From positions 1 through 23,197 of the forward strand of contig NZ_CARBVX010000025.1 in NCBI RefSeq assembly GCF_948948975.1: a stretch of DNA of 23,197 nucleotides, read 5' to 3'. Position numbers and translations under genes: made by a program. This document shows, one piece after another, positions 1-5,305 of the stretch. Origin of the DNA: an uncultured Lactobacillus sp. GTDB lineage: Bacteria; Bacillota; Bacilli; Lactobacillales; Lactobacillaceae. Below the pieces are notes generated by a model, which saw only the letters and a program-made list of their open reading frames with translations, was not told the origin of the DNA and did not search any database. The first letter of the stretch is position 1; each line of letters begins with the position of its first letter.

Positions 1-45
1 CAATGTTAAACAAATAAAATATAAAATTAATTGCTTTCTTTTCAT
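1..45 (-). CDS. 5' end of an unidentified gene running out of the window
   Basis: An ATG preceded by GAGGA at about ten bases begins a reading frame that stays open to the window edge, giving MKRKQLILYFICLTL. A basic start followed by a hydrophobic run could be a signal peptide or a first membrane helix. It lies downstream of, and in the same direction as, the secreted-peptide cassettes, so it may be another small membrane or leader-bearing protein of the island. Only 15 codons are visible, so no family can be named. Confidence 0.4.
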   Translation of the reverse strand, partial: MKRKQLILYFICLTL

Positions 46-111
46 AAGATTATTGTCCTCTATATCCAGTGAGTGTATCTTTCGAAATATGACTTACACC
101 AATTTATCAAA

Positions 112-375
112 CTAACTAAGAGTTTTTTTCTTCTTATTCTTATACATTCGAAAAAGTGCAGTGCTAATTGCGAGTAAATTTACTCCAATAATAAAAGGAA
201 CCGCAGTAATAAATTCAGTATTCCAAAAATCCTTTATGGCGGCTTCGGTATGAACTCCAAAAATCATAGTACCAAAGTTGTAATAAGCCGAATAAAGTGT
301 AATTAGTATTAGTCCTGCAAAATTAATTAATAATAATCCAAATATCCATTTTAAAAACTTTTTAATGGAATTCAT
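112..375 (-). CDS. Small membrane protein, putative immunity partner of cassette C
   Basis: An 87-residue protein starting MNSIKKFLKW. I chose this start because GGAG lies nine bases upstream; the longer open frame continues back through antisense frames of the neighbouring gene. Two hydrophobic segments are visible (about residues 8-32 and 53-75), then a very basic tail ending KNKKKKTLS. The start overlaps the last 14 bases of the preceding precursor remnant, the arrangement expected of a bacteriocin-type structural gene and its immunity gene. I do not recognise a named family. The immunity role is inferred from size, topology and position, and from the same precursor plus small membrane protein pairing occurring twice more upstream. 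Confidence 0.6.
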   Translation of the reverse strand: MNSIKKFLKWIFGLLLINFAGLILITLYSAYYNFGTMIFGVHTEAAIKDFWNTEFITAVPFIIGVNLLAISTALFRMYKNKKKKTLS

Positions 376-553
376 CCCAACTAACTCCAGGTAATGCAAG
401 ATTTGCAAGATTTTTAACAGCCAAATTATCAACCGCGTCATTAACTTCATCACTAGAAATATTGTAATTTTCATTTTGTGTAGTTTCCGCCGCATGAACA
501 GCAGATGTTGTTGTTACTGATAATAAGGACACTGCTACAGCAGTTGATACTAC
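362..553 (-). pseudogene. 5'-truncated secreted peptide precursor (cassette C)
   Basis: The frame encodes a signal peptide (STAVAVSLLSVTTTSAVHA, likely cleaved after AHA or at the next Ala) and a body of only about 40 residues ending LPGVSWDEFH. The signal peptide closely resembles that of the precursor at 3089-3655 (AAVAVSLLSVGAP...SAVQA). The expected MKK-type start and ribosome binding site are missing: upstream of about 553 the sequence becomes the T-box leader repeat, so the frame continues into RNA-leader sequence, and the first ATG there (625) is spurious. No two-cysteine C-terminus is present, so the body may also carry a deletion. The junction sits in short similar sequence (CTAGTAG against CTATTAG), suggesting deletion between near-matching bases. 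Translation, if any, would need a non-canonical start. Confidence 0.6.
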
Positions 554-557
554 TAGG

Positions 558-800
558 GCGCTTTTGGCGCTGTACCAACTATGTTCGCCGGGCATATACC
601 CAGCCTCGTTGCACGTGCGGCTCAAAAAGAGCGATACGTCGACGCTATAAAGGGCGCACCCTGAAACTACTCAATTCGTAATTTCTACTCAAAGGTGATT
701 TTCAGCTAAACCTTCGTTGTTTCTTCGCACCAACCAGAAACTCTCTGTAGTACTTCAGTAAAACTTACTTTCCTTATCAAAGCCGTTTTTATTTTTGATT
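558..800 (-). promoter_or_regulatory. T-box riboswitch, copy 1, terminator half lost
   Basis: The minus strand carries the conserved T-box marks in order: CUACAGAGAG, then GGUUGGUGCGAA, then CACCUUUGAGUAG, then the T-box proper UUGGUACAGCG (568-577). It is the same RNA as at 1816-2101. In the intact copy the antiterminator is followed by a 14-bp terminator stem; here the 3' half of that stem is absent, because the sequence passes into the signal-peptide codons of cassette C right after GCGCCCTAG. Without the terminator it cannot switch by the usual attenuation mechanism and would be expected to read through constitutively. Confidence 0.8.
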
Positions 801-807
801 GAACATA

Positions 808-836
808 ATATTACAACGATAAAAATTAAAAATCAA
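808..836 (-). promoter_or_regulatory. Promoter of T-box copy 1
   Basis: On the minus strand TTGATT and TAATAT are separated by exactly 17 bases. The copy 2 promoter differs by one base in the -35 box (TTGACT), so copy 1 is slightly further from consensus. Transcription would begin near 800, just before the first T-box stem. Confidence 0.7.
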
Positions 837-1038
837 TAATTGTTTGTTTAAAGTATTATTTTTTTATTAAAATTATCTACTAAGATATAAAAATTTTTAG
901 ATTAGATATATGATTTTTATTTCATAGCTAAAGTAAAGCTACTTGATTGAGTATATTCTTTTCCTAATGGTAGATAATGCAATTTATATTCGTCATAAGT
1001 AGCACTACACCGAAAATTGCTAAAAGCTATAGTTTTAG

Positions 1039-1212
1039 TTATTTATTAATTCTATTTTTATATTCATAATATAGCTTGCCAATGAAATATCCTGAACCTA
1101 TTAATACTAAAGTCATAATTAGGGAAGCAAATGGGCGAAAATATCCGCTATCCAGAAAATAATATATAACTACAAGGACATAAGTAATTAGAAAATCTAC
1201 TACATGTTGCAT
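1039..1212 (-). CDS. Small membrane protein, putative immunity partner of cassette B
   Basis: A 57-residue protein starting MQHVVDFLIT. The start follows the stop codon of the precursor by two bases and has GGGGA upstream within the end of that gene, implying translational coupling. Two membrane segments are visible (about residues 4-20 and 28-46), with a basic tail YYEYKNRINK. A longer frame beginning at 1248 would start inside the upstream coding region and has no reason to be used. Size, topology and tight linkage to a secreted two-cysteine peptide fit a bacteriocin-type immunity protein, but no known family is recognisable by eye. Confidence 0.6.
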   Translation of the reverse strand: MQHVVDFLITYVLVVIYYFLDSGYFRPFASLIMTLVLIGSGYFIGKLYYEYKNRINK

Positions 1213-1214
1213 AA

Positions 1215-1773
1215 TTAATCCCCATTCATTCCACATTGGACAGCCCATACAGCCAACTGAGCTGTAACAATCGCTGCATTCGTTCTAACACCCGCACCTT
1301 TAGCAAAACGAATAACAACTTTAGCTAATTCCTTCCATGCTTTTTTCTTAGCATACTTAACAATTACTCCGATATTAACCATTGCAAAAAATTCATCTTT
1401 GATTTTATTGTACATGCATTGTCCTAAATTATTCCAACCGTATACAGAAACAGAATGTAATGAGCTATTATCATTTTTTGATTGTAGAGAAAACGGATTA
1501 TAATTAACATCTAGTTCTTTTTCCGCAACAGTAAATTCTTTATTAGAGAAATTTTTTAATACATATTTATTTAGATTTTCCTGACTAACTCCATTTGCAA
1601 AAAATTTTTTCTAATTCTTGTGCTACTACAGCAACTTCAGGATCATTATCTACATCTGTTTTTTGTTGACTTGCAAATGCTGGTACAGCAGTTGTAGCAA
1701 AAAATTCTAAAATCATAACAAAGGTCATCATTAAACAAAAAAACTTCGATTTTTTTGATAATTGTGCATTCAT
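1215..1773 (-). pseudogene. Secreted two-cysteine peptide precursor (cassette B), frameshifted
   Basis: The start ATG has AGGAGG eight bases upstream. The first 58 codons give a Sec signal peptide (FFCLMMTFVMILEFFATTAV, cleavage likely after PAFA) and a short acidic stretch. At the A6/T6 run (1599-1610) the frame closes after five more codons. Removing one base restores a continuous 185-residue protein running into the C-terminal frame MYNKIKDEFF... that ends at 1215. The C-terminal part is amphipathic and hydrophobic with two cysteines (about residues 119 and 180), a basic patch YAKKKAWKELAK and a final WAVQCGMNGD. The architecture matches the precursor at 3089-3655 (signal peptide, variable linker, cysteine-bracketed hydrophobic domain). 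I infer a bacteriocin-like secreted peptide. The shift may be a true null mutation, a homopolymer read error, or a site of transcript slippage. Confidence 0.65.
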
Positions 1774-1814
1774 AAAATTATCCTCCTGTTTTACAATTTA
1801 ACAGCGTTGTTAAA

Positions 1815-1860
1815 GAAAAAACGCCCTACCAGACCAATTTTATTTTGATCTAATAGGGCG
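1815..1860 (-). terminator. T-box regulated attenuator hairpin
   Basis: On the minus strand CGCCCTATTAGATC pairs with GGTCTGGTAGGGCG (14 pairs including G-U) around an A/T-rich loop and is followed by TTTTTT. It lies directly after the T-box sequence, 42 bases before the start codon of the precursor gene. This is where the tRNA-responsive terminator of a T-box leader belongs. Confidence 0.8.
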
Positions 1861-2101
1861 CTTTTTGGCGCTGTACCACCTATGTTCGCCGGGCATAAAC
1901 CCAGTCTCGTTGCACGTGCGGCTCAAAAAGAGCGATACGTCGACGCTATAAAGGGCGCACCCTGAAACTACTCAATTCGTAATTTCTACTCAAAGGTGAT
2001 TTTCAGCTAAACCTTCGTTGTTTCTTCGCACCAACCAGAAACTCTCTGTAGTACTTCAGTAAAACTTACTTTCCTTATCAAAGCCGTTTTTATTTTTGAT
2101 T
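1816..2101 (-). promoter_or_regulatory. T-box riboswitch, intact copy 2, upstream of a secreted peptide gene
   Basis: Minus-strand leader RNA of about 285 nt with the T-box family signatures: CUACAGAGAG (AG-bulge region), GGUUGGUGCGAA (distal stem I), CACCUUUGAGUAG, and T-box sequence AGGUGGUACAGCG (1869-1878), followed by the attenuator hairpin. T-box leaders read the charging of a specific tRNA and let transcription continue when it is uncharged. The specifier loop region reads GUAGAAAUUACGAAUUGA. Both GAA-AUU-A (isoleucine) and GAA-UUG-A (leucine) fit the usual pattern of GAA, codon, purine, and I cannot decide between them by eye. The first gene downstream is the bacteriocin-like precursor, not an aminoacyl-tRNA synthetase or amino acid gene. 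Confidence 0.85.
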
Positions 2102-2289
2102 GAACATAATATTACAACGATAAAAATTAAAAGTCAATAAATTTTTGTTTAAAGTATTGCTTTTTTATTAAAATTACCTACTAAGATATAAAAATTTTTA
2201 GATTAAATATATGATTTTTATTTCATAGCTAAAGTAAAGCTACTTGATTGAGTGTATTCCTCTCCTAATGGTAGATAATGCAATTTATA
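1854..2289 (-). repeat. Leader repeat, copy 2
   Basis: Partner of 554-988. It contains the promoter, most of the T-box RNA and about 150 bp of A/T-rich upstream sequence. Its boundary on the low-coordinate side falls within the terminator stem (TAGGGCG), so the two copies share the antiterminator but not the full terminator. Confidence 0.9.
2109..2137 (-). promoter_or_regulatory. Promoter of T-box copy 2
   Basis: TTGACT and TAATAT on the minus strand with a 17-base spacer, a near-consensus housekeeping promoter. Transcription would start near 2101, immediately upstream of the T-box stem I. Confidence 0.8.
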
Positions 2290-2438
2290 AACATTGCGAT
2301 AAGGACGACAGGTTGCAGACTACAAGTGTCTAAGTCCATTGATGAAGTAACTAAACCATCATACGGTGATAGTATCTAACACTCATTTTTTGCACGATCC
2401 TAATGTATCGTCTGCATCTATTTAAACTTGAATATACC

Positions 2439-2465
2439 AAAAAAGCAGTTCGAAAACTGCTTTTT
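2439..2465. terminator. Bidirectional terminator after the cassette A operon
   Basis: AAAAAAGCAGTT, loop CGAA, AACTGCTTTTT. The stem is perfect and has A and T tracts on both sides, so it can work on either strand. It most likely ends the minus-strand operon that includes the genes down to 2605. Confidence 0.8.
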
Positions 2466-2471
2466 GTTTTT

Positions 2472-2587
2472 CTCTCTCAAGTCCAGTAGTGGAGGGTCTG
2501 GCTATTCCGAGACGATACGGAAGACGGCTTTAGCCGGCTGAAGCGTCGAGGATAGACTTGCCCGAAGCGGAGGGGAGTTAGAGAGAG
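2472..2587. repeat. G+C-rich self-complementary intergenic element
   Basis: A roughly 116-bp block clearly richer in G+C than its surroundings. The ends are inverted (CTCTCTCAAGTCC against GGAGTTAGAGAGAG) and nested complementary pieces lie inside (GTCTGGCTATTCC with GGATAGAC, GACG with CGTC, GGCTTTAGCC as a central hairpin). It would fold into one long imperfect stem. I found no second full copy in the window; only the GAGAGAG near 10187 is reminiscent. It could be a small non-autonomous repeat (MITE or REP-like) or a structured RNA. It lies between a gene end and a terminator. Confidence 0.5.
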
Positions 2588-2604
2588 CTACGTATATCTT
2601 TAAA

Positions 2605-2826
2605 TTATCGTAGAACCTTTTTAATTTCTTTAAAAATTGTGTGCCAAAAATACAGATATAACAAAATACAAATGAGTAAAAGCGGAAGCTTAACCCACAG
2701 TGGCCACTGCATTGTCACATTTATAATTGAAGTATGGATATTCGTTTTGAAAATAGTATCTGAAAGTATAGGAAAAAAAGGAATTAATCCTAATACTATT
2801 TCAAAAACTAGTAGTAGCTTTTTCAT
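2605..2826 (-). CDS. Small membrane protein of cassette A (second)
   Basis: A 73-residue protein beginning MKKLLLVFEIVLGLIPFFPI with a GGTGA binding site just upstream. Two hydrophobic segments (about residues 3-23 and 44-64) flank a polar loop, and it ends in a basic tail FKEIKKVLR. It starts 17 bases after the stop of the preceding membrane protein and is the last gene before the terminator at 2439. It may be an additional immunity or accessory protein. I do not recognise the family. Confidence 0.65.
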   Translation of the reverse strand: MKKLLLVFEIVLGLIPFFPILSDTIFKTNIHTSIINVTMQWPLWVKLPLLLICILLYLYFWHTIFKEIKKVLR

Positions 2827-2843
2827 AATTCACCATCACTTGA

Positions 2844-3095
2844 CTAGATGACCGTAACTAAAATCCAAATTATATTTATAAAAAGTAAAATTAAAGCTAC
2901 CATCCCTTTAAACAATGGGCGTCTTGTTGAAGAAAACCTATTAACTAAATATTCCATACTAGCTCCAACAACAATGTTCATTAGAACCATAACCATACGG
3001 TAAGAAAAATTTCCCCACGGTGATCCAAGATTTAATATGGCTAATAACACAAAAGTTGCTGTTACGTCATATTTATAAAAAAGATATTTTAACAA
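2844..3095 (-). CDS. Small membrane protein of cassette A (first)
   Basis: An 83-residue protein beginning MLKYLFYKYDVTATFVLLAI. Its start lies inside the last codons of the precursor gene (7-bp overlap), so translation is very likely coupled. Three hydrophobic stretches are visible (about residues 11-25, 33-47, 63-82), with a basic loop FSSTRRPLFKG between the second and third. The arrangement precursor, overlapping membrane protein, second membrane protein is typical of bacteriocin and immunity operons. That role is inferred and no signature motif is visible. Confidence 0.65.
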   Translation of the reverse strand: MLKYLFYKYDVTATFVLLAILNLGSPWGNFSYRMVMVLMNIVVGASMEYLVNRFSSTRRPLFKGMVALILLFINIIWILVTVI

Positions 3096-3655
3096 AATAG
3101 AGCTCCAGCTTGGTAAAGGAGTCCAACTAAAAGAGGTACCAGAACTGCGGTAGGACCCGTGACACCCAACATAGCAGCCGCAGCTTTATATGCTCCACTG
3201 TGAACAAATCCAATAAATCTCAATGCTTTAGCACATGTACCACTATTTTTATTTTTTCTAAGTGTGTCATTAACATATACATATTTAAGAGATGTGGCAA
3301 TTTCTTTTTTGTTTTCTTTAAGGTATGAATTTACTTGACTTACCATCTCTTTTAAGTCAGCATAACTCATATTGTTTTCTTTTAAAGCTTTTTCTAATTC
3401 TGGAGTTTTTACAACACTCATTTCTACTGAATTGTCATAGTTTTGTAGTACTCTTACATTTTTTTGAATTACAGAAGCTAATTTTTCAGAATTAGGTTGA
3501 CTACTTAATACAGTTGATTTTGTTGATAATTCAGAACTTTTAGTAGCTGATTCTACACTTGAGGCTTGTACAGCAGAAGTAAATGTAGGAGCACCTACAG
3601 ATAATAGCGATACAGCTACTGCTGCTTGAGCAGTTAATTTACTAAACTTTTTCAT
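3089..3655 (-). CDS. Secreted two-cysteine peptide precursor (cassette A), bacteriocin-like
   Basis: A 188-residue protein with a clear Sec signal peptide (MKKFSKLTAQ..., hydrophobic core AAVAVSLLSV, likely cleavage after SAVQA). It is followed by a Ser/Thr-rich linker (about 32-55), a charged helical region (56-135) and a hydrophobic C-terminal domain bracketed by Cys141 and the final residue Cys188, with GVTGPTAVLVPLLVGLLYQ inside. The binding site GGGAGG precedes the start, which overlaps the stop of the 19-codon ORF upstream (TAATG). Sec-secreted bacteriocins of this general build exist, for example streptococcin A-M57-like proteins, but I cannot show homology. An immunity-like membrane gene overlaps the 3' end. 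The most likely role is a secreted antimicrobial or membrane-active peptide. Confidence 0.7.
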   Translation of the reverse strand: MKKFSKLTAQAAVAVSLLSVGAPTFTSAVQASSVESATKSSELSTKSTVLSSQPNSEKLASVIQKNVRVLQNYDNSVEMSVVKTPELEKALKENNMSYADLKEMVSQVNSYLKENKKEIATSLKYVYVNDTLRKNKNSGTCAKALRFIGFVHSGAYKAAAAMLGVTGPTAVLVPLLVGLLYQAGALFC

Positions 3656-3714
3656 TATGTTTTCCTCCCTGCTTTTCCGGTAACGATAATAATAACTACA
3701 TCTTTTAAATCCAT
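3655..3714 (-). CDS. 19-residue hydrophobic peptide, SHP-like pheromone candidate
   Basis: The ORF reads MDLKDVVIIIVTGKAGRKT. It has a good binding site (AAAGGAA, then seven bases to ATG), and its stop codon overlaps the start of the secreted precursor (TAATG), so the two are translationally coupled. The core DVVIIIVTG resembles mature streptococcal SHP pheromones such as DIIIIVGG and DILIIVGG, which are sensed by Rgg regulators, and an Rgg-family gene lies immediately upstream in the same direction. Unlike classical SHPs it is not the C-terminus (KAGRKT follows), and it has almost no N-terminal leader (only MDLK precedes the core). A simple leader ORF that couples translation is the alternative. 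Confidence 0.5.
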   Translation of the reverse strand: MDLKDVVIIIVTGKAGRKT

Positions 3715-3744
3715 ATAACCGTTCCTTTCAGTGATTTTGTGTTT

Positions 3745-3774
3745 AGATTAAGTTTAAATTGTAAGAGAGTGAAA
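3745..3774 (-). promoter_or_regulatory. Candidate promoter of the cassette A operon
   Basis: On the minus strand TTTCAC and TAATCT are 18 bases apart, about 30 bases before the 19-codon ORF. The -35 box is poor, as expected for a promoter needing an activator such as Rgg. A direct repeat TTTCACTTCTTTCAC overlaps the -35 region and could be part of an operator. A small weak hairpin (GGGC...GCCC, 3786-3799) behind the rgg gene may partly separate the two transcripts. Confidence 0.3.
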
Positions 3775-3808
3775 GAAGTGAAATGGGGCGTATTTGCCCT
3801 TTATTACA

Positions 3809-4657
3809 TTATTGGTACTTCTTTTTGAATTCCGAAAGTTCTTTAGCGTATTTAGGCATACCAGCAATGCTGATATTTTCAATTATCAAATTGCAATATT
3901 TTAGTGCAGATCTATCTTTTTTATTTTTATATTGAATAAAAGAGGTAAAGAATCCCATTATGTTTTTATAGAAGAAAATATCAGGATTAGTAGGAATATT
4001 ATTTACAAAGGAAATATAGTAATCCATATTCTTGAAGTCATTTTCTTCAATGGAAAAAATCAAAATATTTATTACTATTGAAATAAGCGATTTCTGAACA
4101 ATTTTAGACTCATAATTCTTATATTGCTCGATAAGTCTTTTAACTATTGTTTTATTATCAGAAAGACTATAAAACCGCATCGAATTGCAGTAAAGCATAA
4201 ATTTTGTGCTGTTGAAATTAGGAATTTCAAAAACTTGCTTTTTAATCTTATCTCTAAGTTTTTGATTAGGATTATCAGGACTTAGAAGTTCTATGAAACC
4301 GGAAGCTATTAAAGTTTGCATTTCTTTATCCTTTTCAGAGAAATCACTCTCTGAAACCAGCATTTTTATTTCTTGTAGCTTATCCTTATCAACTTGATAG
4401 TATGCTTCTTCCATAAGCTTTCTTTGTGTCTGAAGTTTGCTTTGGTAGTTTTCATAATTGGGATCTAGTTTTCCTATAAATTCTGTAGTATTAATTTGAT
4501 TGTAATTAAGTAAATCGATCAAATTATTTATTGAGATTTGATGGATATTCTTTTCCACTTTACTATAATAGGAACTATCAATTATACTCCCTGCAAATTC
4601 TTTCAAAGTTTTATTTTGATTAACACGGTAATATCTAAGTAAATCTCCAACAGTCAT
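3809..4657 (-). CDS. Rgg/GadR/MutR-family transcriptional regulator (Rgg-A)
   Basis: A 282-residue protein with an N-terminal XRE-type helix-turn-helix (about 4-62: VGDLLRYYRVNQNKTLKEFA, SSYYSKVEKN). It is followed by about 220 residues of helical repeats, the size and build of Rgg regulators that bind short intracellular peptides. The ATG at 4657 follows GGAAG; a TTG three bases earlier also fits the frame. It sits directly upstream of the SHP-like ORF and secreted precursor on the same strand, the usual arrangement of an Rgg with its target operon. Three more rgg genes or copies lie in the window and share the YYSKVEKN/FYSKVERN motif. Control of the downstream cassette is inferred from position. 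Confidence 0.85.
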   Translation of the reverse strand: MTVGDLLRYYRVNQNKTLKEFAGSIIDSSYYSKVEKNIHQISINNLIDLLNYNQINTTEFIGKLDPNYENYQSKLQTQRKLMEEAYYQVDKDKLQEIKMLVSESDFSEKDKEMQTLIASGFIELLSPDNPNQKLRDKIKKQVFEIPNFNSTKFMLYCNSMRFYSLSDNKTIVKRLIEQYKNYESKIVQKSLISIVINILIFSIEENDFKNMDYYISFVNNIPTNPDIFFYKNIMGFFTSFIQYKNKKDRSALKYCNLIIENISIAGMPKYAKELSEFKKKYQ

Positions 4658-4696
4658 CAATCTTCCATCCTTATATTTATAATAAATAATTTAATC

Positions 4697-4710
4697 GATA
4701 GTTTACTATC
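4697..4710. promoter_or_regulatory. 14-bp palindrome upstream of rgg-A
   Basis: GATAGTTTACTATC is a perfect inverted repeat about 40 bases before the rgg-A start, among A/T-rich promoter-like sequence. This is a plausible operator for autoregulation. No second copy was found in the window. Confidence 0.4.
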
Positions 4711-4781
4711 CCTGTTTAATTCTCACAACAATTTTAGAAATAAAGAAAGCAATGAAAATTTGCAACAAAAAAGGTGGTTCA

Positions 4782-4838
4782 ATGACCACCCACAAGACGT
4801 CTTTTGACAAATATATGCGCGCTAGCAACGTAGCCTAA
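4782..4838 (+). CDS. 18-residue small ORF preceding the toxin-like peptide
   Basis: It reads MTTHKTSFDKYMRASNVA and has AAGGTGG six bases before ATG. The start codon lies inside a hairpin (GGTGGT, loop, ACCACC), so ribosome access could be controlled. It ends 28 bases before the hydrophobic ORF at 4867 and might be a leader peptide for it. There is no other evidence that it is translated. Confidence 0.3.
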   Translation: MTTHKTSFDKYMRASNVA

Positions 4839-4866
4839 TCAGGTTCTCTTTAAGGAATTGTACGCC

Positions 4867-4968
4867 TTGCTTGACGCATTTACTTTAATTGCTATTGGTT
4901 TAATATTGTACCAAGCTTCACGACTCGTTGTTTCAGTCACTCGATTGATCCACGAAATTAAGCGTTAA
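4867..4968 (+). CDS. 33-residue hydrophobic peptide, type I toxin-like
   Basis: A TTG start with AAGGA ten bases upstream opens a frame beginning LDAFTLIAIGLILYQASRLV and ending in the basic tail TRLIHEIKR. One membrane helix followed by a charged C-terminus is the build of small holin-like or Fst-type toxins of Firmicutes. A strong terminator follows at 4992. The adjacent hairpins and the lack of any other gene on this strand suggest a self-contained small RNA gene. I could not identify an antisense RNA. It could instead be a decayed gene end. Confidence 0.35.
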   Translation: MLDAFTLIAIGLILYQASRLVVSVTRLIHEIKR

Positions 4969-4991
4969 TGCTTCGTGAGCAAAACAATCAG

Positions 4992-5018
4992 AAGTCACTT
5001 TTCTTAAGTGGCTTTTTT
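4992..5018 (+). terminator. Terminator of the toxin-like unit
   Basis: AAGTCACTT and AAGTGGCTT form a 9-bp stem (one G-U pair) followed by TTTTTT on the plus strand. It shows that something on this strand upstream is transcribed, which supports the small ORFs at 4782 and 4867. Confidence 0.7.
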
Positions 5019-5072
5019 CGTACTCTAAATTTGAAAAGTTTTTAATTAAAATATCTCTTTTAACCAAAAACA

Positions 5073-5198
5073 TTAGCAGTCGCGCATTTCTCTAACAAAA
5101 ATTGAAGCATCCAAATTTAAATTCACTTGCTCATATTGTTCTTTCAATTCTGGATTTTTTCTAATGTCTTCTCTAATAAACTCTTGAATTTTACTCAT
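5073..5198 (-). pseudogene. Truncated antitoxin-like HTH gene remnant
   Basis: A 41-codon frame, MSKIQEFIREDIRKNPELKE..., ending ASIFVREMRDC. The start resembles XRE/HigA-type antitoxins, which begin with an acidic helix of the form 'EFxxExLKDPELKxxY' before the DNA-binding domain. The frame stops exactly where the helix-turn-helix should begin (VREMRD), so the DNA-binding half is missing. Its ATG overlaps the stop of the preceding frame (ATGA), as in toxin-antitoxin operons. I infer a decayed antitoxin. Confidence 0.4.
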
Positions 5199-5299
5199 CT
5201 TAGTTCATCCCATATTTTAATTAAATACTTAGTACCTTTATATTAGTATTTCCATTCTTTAAAGAGATTCATTTGATCTTCTTTAGATAATGTGGTCAT
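5195..5299 (-). pseudogene. Decayed small ORF upstream of the antitoxin remnant
   Basis: One frame of 35 codons with an internal stop: MTTLSKEDQMNLFKEWKY, stop, then YKGTKYLIKIWDELR, stop, the last stop overlapping the next start as ATGA. The overlap suggests the end of a toxin gene in a two-gene operon. There is too little sequence to name a family, and the internal stop indicates it is inactive. Confidence 0.3.
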
Positions 5300-5305
5300 A
5301 GGAAA

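Larger units (their letters stand above)
554..988 (-). repeat. Leader repeat, copy 1 (about 97% identical to 1854-2289)
   Basis: A 435-bp direct repeat of 1854-2289. By hand count there are about 13 substitutions and one single-base indel. A block of more than 200 bp (roughly 615-830) is identical, and it covers the promoter-proximal half of the T-box RNA. The ends are abrupt (TAGGGCG on one side, AATTTATA on the other). I see no terminal inverted repeats or transposase, so this looks like a segmental duplication of a leader region, not a transposon. Confidence 0.9.

Noticed and set aside
554..2289. Direct repeats as an insertion sequence or CRISPR
   Set aside because: No transposase, terminal inverted repeats or regular spacers; T-box signatures explain the repeat.
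2290..2438. Minus-strand frame ending MSVRYYHRMMV as a transposase tail
   Set aside because: About 26 codons with no recognisable motif or start; not enough to call.
2639..2851. 70-codon plus-strand open frame
   Set aside because: It lies antisense to two small membrane-protein genes, has no good binding site and reads as low-complexity sequence.
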